From contig CANNER010000004.1 of assembly GCA_947503715.1 (NCBI GenBank), positions 124,001 through 188,000 on the forward strand: a DNA stretch of 64,000 nt. The letters are read 5' to 3'. The notes beneath the pieces were generated by a model. The model did not search any database, was not told the origin of the DNA, and was given only the letters and a program-made list of their open reading frames with translations. The stretch is from an uncultured Caulobacterales bacterium. Lineage in GTDB: Bacteria; Pseudomonadota; Alphaproteobacteria; Caulobacterales; Maricaulaceae. Position numbers and translations under genes: made by a program. The first letter of the stretch is position 1; every line of letters begins with the position of its first letter. This document shows, in pieces, positions 18,601 to 27,703 of this stretch.

Positions 18601-18639
18601 GTGACAAATTAGCATCATGACATCGCTGTCATTTGTCAC
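18601..18639. promoter_or_regulatory. Nested inverted repeats, LacI-type operator candidate
   Basis: Inner palindrome ATGACATCGCTGTCAT (18617-18632) has 6-bp arms and a central CG, the usual form of LacI-family operators. Outer arms GTGACAAAT (18601-18609) and ATTTGTCAC (18631-18639) add a second inverted repeat with a different centre. It is next to the DeoR-like sites, about 118-156 bp upstream of the TonB receptor. Confidence 0.5.
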
Positions 18640-18784
18640 TCAAACATTTCGGTATCGAATATTTCCGGACATAGTGGATATACGGAACAGATGCACGGAA
18701 TCATAATGTGGCCTGATTTAAACGAGCCTCATAAGCGCCCTCAGACGTGTTATCGCACGATAAGTCTTTACAAGCTCAATAAAC
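18640..18784. other. Rest of the 301-bp gap between TonB receptor and DeoR genes
   Basis: No gene is seen. A short palindrome TTATCGCACGATAA (18750-18763) lies 22 bp after the DeoR stop; it lacks a T-tract, so it is at best a weak terminator or a protein site. The remainder is leader and promoter DNA for the receptor. Confidence 0.4.
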
Positions 18785-19558
18785 CTAATCCTCGCAGACA
18801 TGTACGTCTGTATCGGACTCTCGACAGAGGGTTTTAAATTTTTCACTCAAGGGCGCGTCTGTGACGAGTGCATCAACATCGCGCAAATGCCCGGTCCGAT
18901 TCATCGCCCGAATCCCAAATTTATGATGATCTGCGATTAGAACGACTTTCTGCGAATTCCGCATAACGGATTGCGCCGTTCGGACTTCATCCGCGTCAAA
19001 ATCCAGTAATGCCCCTGTTTCATCGATCCCGCTAATGCCGACAATTCCCACATCCATGCGAAAACTATCGACGAAACTAATGGCAGAGAGCCCAACAACG
19101 GCCCCATCATGATGCCGAACCTGTCCTCCGGCCAGCATAATTCTGAAGCTTTCATTTTTCGACAGGATCGTTGCAACATGCATATTATTCGTCGCAACAT
19201 GGAGGTCTTTATGATCCAACAGAGCCTCAGCCACAGCTTCTGCTGTCGTACCGATATTCAGGAAAAGCGAGGACCCATTCGTGATGAGCGAGGATGTTAG
19301 CTCGGCAATTTTGCGTTTGGCTTCCAAACCGCTCAGGCGTCGATCCTCATAGGGGAGGTTGACAGCACTCTTGGCTTGCCCGGCCCCACCGTGAAACCGC
19401 GTGAGTTGACCCTCACGCCCAAGTTCATTCAGGTCCCGCCTTATCGTCTGAGGTGTCACTTTAAATTCGGCCACCATAGCTTCCGTTGAGACGAAACCAT
19501 TTTGCGCGACCATATCCAAGATGGCCTGCTGACGATCAGAAGGTATAAAGTTTGTCAT
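18785..19558 (-). CDS. DeoR-family transcriptional regulator of the galactose locus
   Basis: 257 residues counted from the start at 19558 (MTNFIPSDRQQAIL...); the longer upstream frame is not plausible as it lacks a domain. The N-terminal winged helix-turn-helix carries the DeoR signature DRQQAILDMVAQNGFVSTEA continuing to FKVTPQTIRRDLNELGREGQLTRFHGG. The C-terminal DeoRC sensor domain (about 75-255) normally binds a phosphorylated sugar. It is divergent from galTKE with a 123-bp gap and upstream of the TonB receptor. The GlpR-like half-site ATGTTCG overlaps its own start codon (19557-19563), which suggests autoregulation. A role as repressor released by a galactose metabolite is inferred. 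Confidence 0.9.
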   Translation of the reverse strand: MTNFIPSDRQQAILDMVAQNGFVSTEAMVAEFKVTPQTIRRDLNELGREGQLTRFHGGAGQAKSAVNLPYEDRRLSGLEAKRKIAELTSSLITNGSSLFLNIGTTAEAVAEALLDHKDLHVATNNMHVATILSKNESFRIMLAGGQVRHHDGAVVGLSAISFVDSFRMDVGIVGISGIDETGALLDFDADEVRTAQSVMRNSQKVVLIADHHKFGIRAMNRTGHLRDVDALVTDAPLSEKFKTLCRESDTDVHVCED

Positions 19559-19651
19559 GTTCGTTTGTCTAAACAATCTCGCCGCGAACGTAAACCAACA
19601 TGAAATATCACACGAATTCCCCCTAGCCATGAGCGGAGAGCTTGGATAGAG

Positions 19652-19667
19652 AATGTTCGAATTCGAA
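19652..19667. promoter_or_regulatory. Operator-like palindrome before galT
   Basis: AATGTTCGAATTCGAA contains the perfect 12-bp palindrome TTCGAATTCGAA (19656-19667). The 10-mer AATGTTCGAA is shared, inverted, with 18591-18600. It ends 15 bp before the galT start, a position where a bound DeoR-type repressor would block transcription or elongation. Confidence 0.6.
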
Positions 19668-19681
19668 AATGACGACGTTCT

Positions 19682-20764
19682 ATGATTGATGAAACGAACA
19701 CACTTTCTACGGTGGCTGCAGGCCGGACTGTTTATCGACGCCATTTCACAAAACGGGATGGGCGCCCACTTTTCCTCTATGGATATAAGGCCCATTCCGA
19801 AACGGCTCTACCTCAAGAAGAAGCCGAGGTTGCTAAGGGCGGAGAACTCCGTTGGCACCCCTTGCGCCGCGAGTGGAATGTTTATGCCCCGCATCGTCAG
19901 AACCGGACCTTTAAACCGTCTTCAGCAGACGACCCGCTCGCGCCATCTCGTCCCGGCGGACCCGAGACCGAAATTCCGTTTACCGATTTCGAACTCGCAA
20001 TTTTCGAAAATAAGTTCACGAGCCTTCACCGCGAAGCTCCGGAACCCCAACAGGTCATAGGCGTCGAGAGCGCAGTTGCAAAAGGTCATTGCGATGTCGT
20101 CGTCTACACGCCGGAGCACACAGGTAATCTCCACACAATTGGGCAGGACAAACGACGCCTTCTTCTCGCGGCTTGGAATGATCGCTATGCAACGCATTTT
20201 TCCAATGGCGCGAAATTCGTGTTACCATTTGAGTCGCGTGGCGACGCGGTCGGCGTGACATTGCATCACCCACACGGTCAGATTTACACATTTCCTTTCG
20301 TCCCAAAAGTTCAACGCGACGCCGCCGCAGGATTCCAAGACGGATATGATCTGGTCGGCCATATGGCGGACTGTCGTGAAACCTATGGCGTGACCTCGGC
20401 AGGTGGAATTGATGTCATCTGTCCGCCCTTTGCTCGCTTCCCCTATGAAACTTACATTGTCCCGCAGCGCCCTGTGAAAGGGCCTTGGGAATTCACAGAG
20501 GAGGAAGCCGACGGGTTCGCGCATTTGCTCGGGGACATGACCCGCCGCTATGATGCGCTATTCGGGCAAACCACGCCCTATATGCTCTCGCTTCATGCGG
20601 CGCCTGTTGGCTTGGAAAAAGACTGGCAGTTTTCTGCACAGTTCTATCCCCTGATGCGGGCGCCCGGACGGATTAAATATCTTGCGTCTGTCGAACAATC
20701 GACGGGCACATTTACTGTTGATGTTATGCCCGAACGTGCGGCGCAGGAGCTCCGAGCCTTATGA
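19682..20764 (+). CDS. galT: Galactose-1-phosphate uridylyltransferase
   Basis: 360 residues of the HIT superfamily. The catalytic motif HHPHGQIY is at 195-202, with nucleophile His198 in HPH. It moves UMP between UDP-glucose and galactose-1-phosphate in the Leloir pathway. The substrate-binding N-terminal region (RWHPLRREWNVYAPHRQNR) and FENKFTSLH are conserved. The CxxC zinc ligands found near residue 52 in the E. coli enzyme are not there: the corresponding stretch reads DDPLAPSRPGG. This places it in a subgroup without that metal site. The stop overlaps galK by 4 bp (ATGA). It is the first gene of galTKE, divergent from the DeoR regulator. Confidence 0.94.
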   Translation: MIDETNTLSTVAAGRTVYRRHFTKRDGRPLFLYGYKAHSETALPQEEAEVAKGGELRWHPLRREWNVYAPHRQNRTFKPSSADDPLAPSRPGGPETEIPFTDFELAIFENKFTSLHREAPEPQQVIGVESAVAKGHCDVVVYTPEHTGNLHTIGQDKRRLLLAAWNDRYATHFSNGAKFVLPFESRGDAVGVTLHHPHGQIYTFPFVPKVQRDAAAGFQDGYDLVGHMADCRETYGVTSAGGIDVICPPFARFPYETYIVPQRPVKGPWEFTEEEADGFAHLLGDMTRRYDALFGQTTPYMLSLHAAPVGLEKDWQFSAQFYPLMRAPGRIKYLASVEQSTGTFTVDVMPERAAQELRAL

Positions 20765-21825
20765 TCGTCGCAGAATTCAAACGCGTCTTCGATATTGCAC
20801 CCTCCGTCACAGGATTCACGCCCGGTCGCGTAAATCTGATAGGAGAGCATACGGATTATAATGGGGGGAACGTTCTGCCGACGGCACTTGATCTCGGCGT
20901 GACCCTCGCCCTCGCCCCGCGTGAAGATGGCCTGATCAGAATTTGGTCCGATAAATTTGACGGTATTGCCGAACGGAAGATGACGGATGCCGCCAGCGAT
21001 CACTGGTCCGATTATATTGCGGGGGCCCTACAACTCGCGCGATCCGAGGGGTTCGGGCCGGACGGGGCAAATATCGCGGTCACAACCACCCTACCCTTTG
21101 GCGCAGGTATCTCGTCTTCTGCGGCTGTCACAGTCGGCGTGATACGCGCGGCGGCCGGTCTTTCCGATAATTCCCTTACAGACACAGACATTGCCGTTCT
21201 CGCCCGTCGGGTCGAAAATGAATATATCGGCATGCCCTGTGGTATTATGGACCAAATGGCCGTCGCGATTGCGAAACCCGGTCAGGCCTTATCACTGGAC
21301 ACAAAGTATTTGGAGTTTGGCCTCGTCAATCTTCCTGAAACACATCACATGGCTGTCATCCATTCCGGTGTGTTCCGGCAGTTGAATGAAGGGCGTTATA
21401 AAATTCGCAAAGAAGAATGTGACGCCGTGAAAGCTGCTCTCGGCCATGATGATCTCTGCCTCATGACGGACGCGGAATTCGCGTCACTGGCGCACCTGGC
21501 CGCGCCCCTGCGCCGTCGCGCAAAGCATTGTATGACGGAACATCGCCGCACAGTGGCCGCAACAGTAGCACTGCAAAAAGGCGAGATGGCAGCGTTTGGC
21601 GTGCTCATGAATGAGAGTCACATTTCCATGCGCGATGATTTCGAAATGTCAGTTCAACCCGTCGACGCACTCGTGGCGGACGCGCAAAAATTCGGCGCAA
21701 CGGGCGCCCGTCTGACCGGCGGTGGTTTTGGTGGCTGTATTGTTGCTTGTATTGAAAAAGAAAAACTGGGCGCTTGGCGGACGGCTCTGCTCGACGCTCA
21801 TCCAGACGCTTTTTGGGTTTGCTGA
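20761..21825 (+). CDS. galK: Galactokinase
   Basis: 354-residue GHMP kinase that phosphorylates galactose at C1 with ATP. The galactokinase signature PGRVNLIGEHTDYNGG is at 21-36, the ATP-binding loop FGAGISSSAAVTVGV at about 115-130, GMPCGIMDQMAV holds the catalytic Asp, and GARLTGGGFGGCIVA near 315-330 closes the nucleotide site. It starts inside the galT stop and ends one base before galE, so the three are a tight operon. No aldose-1-epimerase is seen nearby. Confidence 0.96.
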   Translation: MIVAEFKRVFDIAPSVTGFTPGRVNLIGEHTDYNGGNVLPTALDLGVTLALAPREDGLIRIWSDKFDGIAERKMTDAASDHWSDYIAGALQLARSEGFGPDGANIAVTTTLPFGAGISSSAAVTVGVIRAAAGLSDNSLTDTDIAVLARRVENEYIGMPCGIMDQMAVAIAKPGQALSLDTKYLEFGLVNLPETHHMAVIHSGVFRQLNEGRYKIRKEECDAVKAALGHDDLCLMTDAEFASLAHLAAPLRRRAKHCMTEHRRTVAATVALQKGEMAAFGVLMNESHISMRDDFEMSVQPVDALVADAQKFGATGARLTGGGFGGCIVACIEKEKLGAWRTALLDAHPDAFWVC

Positions 21826-21826
21826 T

Positions 21827-22834
21827 ATGTATGACTTAAACGGACAGGATATTATCGTCGTCGGCGGGGCGGGTTATATTGGCAGCCATGTTTGCAAAAT
21901 GATTGCGCAACAGGGCGGCCGCCCCATCACATTCGACAACCTTTCCGCCGGACATGAACATGCCGTGCAATGGGGGCCGCTTGAAAAAGTTGATCTCTGT
22001 GACCGCGCCGCCTTGGACACAGCATTCAAAAATTGGTCCAACGCCACTGCCGTGGTCCATCTTGCCAGTTCTATCGAAGTCGGTATTGGTGAAAAGCAGC
22101 CCGCAGAATTTTATACAAATAATGTGGTCGGCGCATTGAACCTGCTCGACGCCATGCGCGTGGCAAAGCTCGATAAGCTCATATTTTCGTCCACCTGCGC
22201 GACCTATGGCGAGACAGATAAAATGCCGATTGAGGAGAGCGATCCTCAATTACCCTTCTCCGTCTATGGCAAAACCAAACTCGCCATTGAGCATATGATA
22301 CAGAGCTATCACAAAGCCTATGGTCTGAACTATGTGACGCTGCGTTATTTCAATGCGGCCGGCGCAGATGAAAGCGGACTAATCGGCGAAGAGCACGATC
22401 CCGAAACCCACCTGATCCCGATTGCGATGCAAGCGGCGGCAGGTCGCCGGAAAGAGTTGACCCTGTTCGGTACAGATTACGACACGCCCGACGGGACCTG
22501 CGTTCGCGATTACATCCACGTCAATGACATCGCCCGCGCCCATATATGTGCACTTGAGAAATTCGAGGCCGGATTATCAAAAGCTGAAATCAATATCGGC
22601 ACAGGCGATGGCGTCAGTAATCTTGACGTTCTGAAAACGATTGGCGAAGTGACAGGTCATGTTGTGCCTTATGTCGAAGGCGCCCGCAGAGACGGCGACC
22701 TCTCCAAACTCTATGCTGATAAGGGACAAGCGAAAGCAGTGTTAGGGTTTGAGCCCATTCATTCCAGCTTGGAAAATATCATCAAGACGGCGTGGAACTT
22801 TCACAATTCTCGATGGCAGAATTTAGAGAATTAA
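21827..22834 (+). CDS. galE: UDP-glucose 4-epimerase
   Basis: 335 residues from the ATG at 21827, which directly follows the galK stop; a longer upstream frame would overlap galK for 100 bp and has no homology. It is an extended SDR with NAD-binding GGAGYIGS (13-20), catalytic Ser/Thr in FSSTCATYG (120-128) and YGKTK (Tyr147, Lys151). NAAGADESG and GTCVRDYIHVNDIA are typical of GalE. It interconverts UDP-galactose and UDP-glucose, closing the Leloir cycle and supplying UDP-sugars for surface polysaccharides. Its last 12 bases overlap a convergent flavoprotein gene. Confidence 0.95.
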   Translation: MYDLNGQDIIVVGGAGYIGSHVCKMIAQQGGRPITFDNLSAGHEHAVQWGPLEKVDLCDRAALDTAFKNWSNATAVVHLASSIEVGIGEKQPAEFYTNNVVGALNLLDAMRVAKLDKLIFSSTCATYGETDKMPIEESDPQLPFSVYGKTKLAIEHMIQSYHKAYGLNYVTLRYFNAAGADESGLIGEEHDPETHLIPIAMQAAAGRRKELTLFGTDYDTPDGTCVRDYIHVNDIARAHICALEKFEAGLSKAEINIGTGDGVSNLDVLKTIGEVTGHVVPYVEGARRDGDLSKLYADKGQAKAVLGFEPIHSSLENIIKTAWNFHNSRWQNLEN

Positions 22835-24061
22835 TTGCTTGAGTGGAACGACCTCATCCGCGAGGCGGGATCGATCAAGTTCCATCCCTTTCGTTAGAAC
22901 CTGCCGACCAAACATAAAATCACGTGGCGCATTCACGGCATCAACGGCAAGAAGGTCTCCATCCTTGAAATAGTAAGCTGCGAAACTTCGACTACCTTTT
23001 ATGTCTCCGCGAATAATTAATTCGTCATATCCATCTGACAGGCCCGCGATTTGAAGTTTGAGATCGAATTGATCCGACCAGAACCATGGCAGCGCATCAT
23101 ACGGTTTTTCCGTCCCGTTAATATGCAGCCCAACCGTCTTCGCCTGTTCCGTTGCATTCGGCACAGATTCTAAGCGTAAATGACAATCATAATGCGGGTT
23201 GTGATGCCACGTTACATCACCCGCAGCATAAATTTCCGGATCAGACGTTTGGCAGAATTCATTTACGGCGATGCCATTGCCAATGTCCAATCCCGCAACT
23301 TCCGCCAATTCAACATTGGGAATGACGCCTATTCCAATAATGACGATATCAGCGTCGAAATCCTCATCAGTAGATGTTTTCACAGATAACCCGGACTGGG
23401 ATTCAATGATTGCCGACGCCATCACCTCTTCACGGATATCAACGCCTTCTTCCCTATGAATGCGTTTGTAAAAACTTGAGAGCTCGGGGGCCGTCACACG
23501 TTGAAGGATACGCGGCATGGCTTCTAAGACGGTAACCTCCATCGCCTGCTGTCGCAAACTCGCGGCGGTTTCTAAACCAATATATCCGCCACCAATGATG
23601 ACGGCGCGTCGTCCTGCGGAAACTTTTGATTTTATCGAAAGCACATCTTTTGAGTCGCGCAGATAAAACACATTAGCCAGATCTTCCCCCGCAATCGGCA
23701 AGCGTCTGACCCGCGCGCCCGTACACAAAACGAGTTTATCATAGGCAACCGTCTCGCCCTCATCAGTGAGCACTGTCTTTGCATGGCGGTCTATCGCACC
23801 AACCCGTGTCGCTAATTTCATTTCGATGTCAGCAGTCTCGTAAACAGACTCAGGGCGCAGAAAAATATCATCCAATGATTTATTTCCGGACAGGAAATCC
23901 TTGGACAGAGGTGGGCGATGATAAGGCAGAACGGCTTCGTCCCCGATGACCGTCACACTGCCCGCATATCCGCCCTGTCGCAGGGACACGCAAAGCTGCG
24001 ATGCGGCATGAGACGCGCCAACAATGACTACGCCGGGATCTGTGTGAGTTTCCATAGACAC
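22823..24061 (-). CDS. Ferredoxin/rubredoxin reductase-like FAD oxidoreductase
   Basis: 412 residues (start could be the Met two codons later). The FAD motif VVIVGASHAASQL is at 11-23, PYHRPPLSKDFL follows, NAD(P)H motif AVIIGGGYIGLETAASL is near 155-170, and the second FAD motif EIYAAGDVTWHHN near 290. A reductase-C domain with WFWSDQFDLKLQIAGL ends the protein. This is the reductase of ferredoxin-dependent oxygenase or P450 systems, which passes electrons from NAD(P)H to a 2Fe-2S protein. No ferredoxin or oxygenase gene is next to it, so its partner is elsewhere. Confidence 0.88.
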   Translation of the reverse strand: MSMETHTDPGVVIVGASHAASQLCVSLRQGGYAGSVTVIGDEAVLPYHRPPLSKDFLSGNKSLDDIFLRPESVYETADIEMKLATRVGAIDRHAKTVLTDEGETVAYDKLVLCTGARVRRLPIAGEDLANVFYLRDSKDVLSIKSKVSAGRRAVIIGGGYIGLETAASLRQQAMEVTVLEAMPRILQRVTAPELSSFYKRIHREEGVDIREEVMASAIIESQSGLSVKTSTDEDFDADIVIIGIGVIPNVELAEVAGLDIGNGIAVNEFCQTSDPEIYAAGDVTWHHNPHYDCHLRLESVPNATEQAKTVGLHINGTEKPYDALPWFWSDQFDLKLQIAGLSDGYDELIIRGDIKGSRSFAAYYFKDGDLLAVDAVNAPRDFMFGRQVLTKGMELDRSRLADEVVPLKQLIL

Positions 24062-24129
24062 CTTGTCCGCCCCATGCCCGTGAAAATCAAGAGATTGCGT
24101 TCAGTGAAAAACCCTGTTCAATAACACCT

Positions 24130-24870
24130 ATGAAAAATCCCTCCAAAATCCTCGTCACTGGCGCGACCTCCGGTCTAGGGCGTGAGATAGCATTGCAACT
24201 TGCGGGGCGCGGCGCACATGTTCTGGCAACGGGACGACGGGTTCAGAGATTGGCGGAGCTGGAAGCCAAAGGCTCTATCACAGGATATCAGCTCGATATG
24301 AATGATCCTGACGCGATTGAAGCGTTTTCCGCACAGCTGGGTTCATTAGACGGACTCATCCTCAATGCGGGTGTGACCTTTGCGGATGATTTTGAGAGTG
24401 GGGACTACGCAACAGACGCAGCTATGGTGCAAACCAATGTGCTTGCAAACCTGCAGCTGATCCGGCTTTGCCTCCCGGCCCTCACCGCCACCAAAGGATG
24501 TATCCTTTTGGTCGCGAGCCTCGGCGGATTAACACCTGTGCCCTATCAATCCGTCTATGCGGGGACGAAAGCCTTCATGGTGAATTTCGGACTTTCCCTG
24601 CGTGAAGAACTCGCGCCCTCCGGCGTGCGAGTGAGCGTCTTTGCGCCAGGCGGGATCAAAACAGAAATGACGGATATTCCGGCCATGTCGCATTTGGAGA
24701 AAAACCTCGCGCCCGTTGCAGAGGTCGCGAAAGCCGCCCTGAAAGCCTATGATGAGATGCCCGCGATTTGTGTGCCGGGCGGAGAAAATAAGCTTGTCGC
24801 GGCAGCCGGGAAATTACTGCCGCGTGGGTTTATGGCGCGACAGGCAGCGAAACTTTACCGCAAGGACTAG
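24130..24870 (+). CDS. Short-chain dehydrogenase/reductase
   Basis: A 246-residue classical SDR. Cofactor motif TGATSGLG is at 10-17, followed by TGRR (34-37), which suits NADP(H). NAG is at 79-81 and the catalytic set is Ser130 and Tyr143-x3-Lys147 (SVYAGTKAF). It resembles DltE-like SDRs of unknown substrate. It is divergent from the flavoprotein gene (68 bp) and its end overlaps fghA by 4 bp convergently. Confidence 0.87.
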   Translation: MKNPSKILVTGATSGLGREIALQLAGRGAHVLATGRRVQRLAELEAKGSITGYQLDMNDPDAIEAFSAQLGSLDGLILNAGVTFADDFESGDYATDAAMVQTNVLANLQLIRLCLPALTATKGCILLVASLGGLTPVPYQSVYAGTKAFMVNFGLSLREELAPSGVRVSVFAPGGIKTEMTDIPAMSHLEKNLAPVAEVAKAALKAYDEMPAICVPGGENKLVAAAGKLLPRGFMARQAAKLYRKD

Positions 24871-25694
24871 GCTTTCAAATATCTTGCATGCCACGCGATA
24901 TGTTCATCCAGAAAGCTGGAGACAAAATAATAGGAATGATCGTAGCCGTCCTGCATACGGAGTGTCAGCGGAATCTTCGCAGTCTTGCAGGCAGCCTTTA
25001 GAGCCTCGGGCTGCAATTCTTCCGCGAGGAATTGATCCTCCGTCCCCTGATCCACGAGAATGCGAGCGGTCCGCGCACCGTCTTCAATCAAACACACGGC
25101 GTCATGCGCGCGCCACGCCGCCGTATCATCACCCAGATAACCGCCCAGCGCCTTCTTGCCCCAAGGCACGTCACTGGGATGACAAATCGGGGAGAAAGCG
25201 GAAACAGATTTAAAGGCACGCGGATGACGCAGGCCAATGGTCAGCGCCCCATGTCCGCCCATGGAATGTCCCGTTATCCCCTGCCGTTGCATATCCGCAG
25301 GGAAATTCGCGGCAATTAAGTCCGGTAATTCCCGCTCGATATAACTGCCCATTTTGAAATGTTCAGCAAATGGGGCTTGCGTCGCGTCCAGATAAAACCC
25401 TGCGCCCTGCCCAAAATCATAGGCGTCATCATCGGCGACACCTTCCCCGCGCGGCGAGGTGTCCGGCGCAACGAAGATAATTTTATGCTGCGCACAGGCG
25501 GCACGATATTCACCCTTCTCCGTCACATTGGCGTGGGTACAGGTCAGGCCGGAGAGATAGGTCAGGACCGGAAACGGACCTTTCCCTTCAGGCACAAAAA
25601 CCGAGAACGTCATCGGCGTTCCGGTTGACGTACTGTCATGGCGATAGACGCCCTGCGTCCCGCCATGAGATTTATTTAGCGACAGCGTTTCCAC
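24867..25694 (-). CDS. fghA: S-formylglutathione hydrolase
   Basis: A 275-residue esterase-D type alpha/beta hydrolase. The nucleophile Ser144 sits in GHSMGGHGAL; the family signature LSGLTCTHANVTEKGEYR and APDTSPRG is complete; the remaining triad is DQGTEDQFL (Asp) and GYDHSYYF (His). It hydrolyses S-formylglutathione to formate and glutathione after FrmA. It starts with GTG that overlaps the TAG of the preceding VOC gene by one base, so translation is coupled. It is the last gene of the formaldehyde operon frmA-orphan-VOC-fghA. Confidence 0.94.
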   Translation of the reverse strand: METLSLNKSHGGTQGVYRHDSTSTGTPMTFSVFVPEGKGPFPVLTYLSGLTCTHANVTEKGEYRAACAQHKIIFVAPDTSPRGEGVADDDAYDFGQGAGFYLDATQAPFAEHFKMGSYIERELPDLIAANFPADMQRQGITGHSMGGHGALTIGLRHPRAFKSVSAFSPICHPSDVPWGKKALGGYLGDDTAAWRAHDAVCLIEDGARTARILVDQGTEDQFLAEELQPEALKAACKTAKIPLTLRMQDGYDHSYYFVSSFLDEHIAWHARYLKA

Positions 25695-26071
25695 TATTTC
25701 GCCGTTGTGAACGCGCAGATTTTATTGCCGTCTGGATCGCGTAAATATGCGCCGTAAGGGTTACCCGGCGCACCTGAGCGCTCGCCCGGTTTGCCTTCGC
25801 AAGTCCCGCCATTGGCGCAGCCCGCCGCGTGAAACGCGTCGACTTCAGCGCGTGATTTCGCTCCAAAACCAATCGTCCCGCCATTCGCAAATGTTGCCGG
25901 TTCGCCGTCAATCGGCTCCCCCACTGCGAAAGCGCCGCCCTTGCCCATATTACCATAAAAACAACGGTTCCCCATTCGATTTCCGGAAACACCAAGCGCC
26001 CCGAGTGCGGCGTCATAAAAGATAATCGATTTATCCGGGTCATTTGCCCCGACCATAACGTGTGTGAACAT
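25694..26071 (-). CDS. VOC-superfamily (glyoxalase-like) protein
   Basis: A 125-residue two-module betaalphabetabetabeta protein: MFTHVMVGANDPDKSIIFYDAALG at the start and GNPYGAYLRDPDGNKICAFT at the end, typical of glyoxalase/bleomycin-resistance folds. Small VOC proteins like this are often found between frmA and fghA in alphaproteobacteria. A role with glutathione adducts is plausible but unproven. It starts 20 bp after the orphan gene and overlaps fghA. Confidence 0.85.
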   Translation of the reverse strand: MFTHVMVGANDPDKSIIFYDAALGALGVSGNRMGNRCFYGNMGKGGAFAVGEPIDGEPATFANGGTIGFGAKSRAEVDAFHAAGCANGGTCEGKPGERSGAPGNPYGAYLRDPDGNKICAFTTAK

Positions 26072-26091
26072 AGGGTTTCTCCTTTGGTGAA

Positions 26092-26541
26092 CTATTTTGA
26101 TTGATATTTTAAACTCAAGCCAATTCTAGGTCTTGCAGATTCGATCTTGAGTTCTTCATTTGATCTGAAAGGCCAAAAATTTTCATCACCATAGTTTCTG
26201 TATGCATCAAGCTGACGTTGATATTTATTTGGTTTCAGAGTAATCCATCCCAAAAGAGCTTTCCACCATGATGGATAAGAAGGCCAATTGAATTCCAGAT
26301 CAGAATGAAGAAAAAGAATACACCTTTCCACTAAACGCCTGCCTTTCGGGCTAAGGCTGTCAGGCTTTAAAGTATGCTCTTTAAAATCATCGTATGTCGA
26401 CCATAATATATCTTCCAATTCATGGATAACCCGTTCGTTCGTGTTAAATAATGAGAGTTCAAATTCGTGATTGGTCATCCTACCTGTCACGAGTTTTCGA
26501 ACAAGTTTAGAAAACTTTCGTCTGTCCGAGAAGTTTACCAT
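26092..26541 (-). CDS. Hypothetical protein, AT-rich gene inside the formaldehyde operon
   Basis: 149 residues with no recognised family. The ATG abuts the frmA stop (TAG then ATG) and the gene ends 20 bp before the VOC gene, so it is fully inside the operon. The protein is charged and aromatic (KYQRQLDAYRNYGDENFWPFRSNEE; SYPSWWKALLGW), with no signal peptide; it looks cytoplasmic and mostly helical. Codon use is clearly different from its neighbours: many A/T third positions (tta, aaa, gat, ttt), which suggests arrival by transfer. Confidence 0.7.
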   Translation of the reverse strand: MVNFSDRRKFSKLVRKLVTGRMTNHEFELSLFNTNERVIHELEDILWSTYDDFKEHTLKPDSLSPKGRRLVERCILFLHSDLEFNWPSYPSWWKALLGWITLKPNKYQRQLDAYRNYGDENFWPFRSNEELKIESARPRIGLSLKYQSK

Positions 26542-27657
<1,116 letters not shown>

Positions 27658-27703
27658 CTATTCAGTAAATAGGATAGACTCTCAGGGAAGCGACGCAAGA
27701 CGC

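Noticed and set aside
18601-18639. TGTCA words before the galactoside receptor as a PHO box
   Set aside because: Same-strand spacing is 7 or 17 bp, and the words form palindromes, which fits a dimeric LacI-type site better.
18483-18639. Longer N-terminus for the galactoside TonB receptor (52 more codons)
   Set aside because: The extra part is charged, unlike a signal peptide, and covers the operator sites; the inner ATG has a clean ribosome site and signal sequence.
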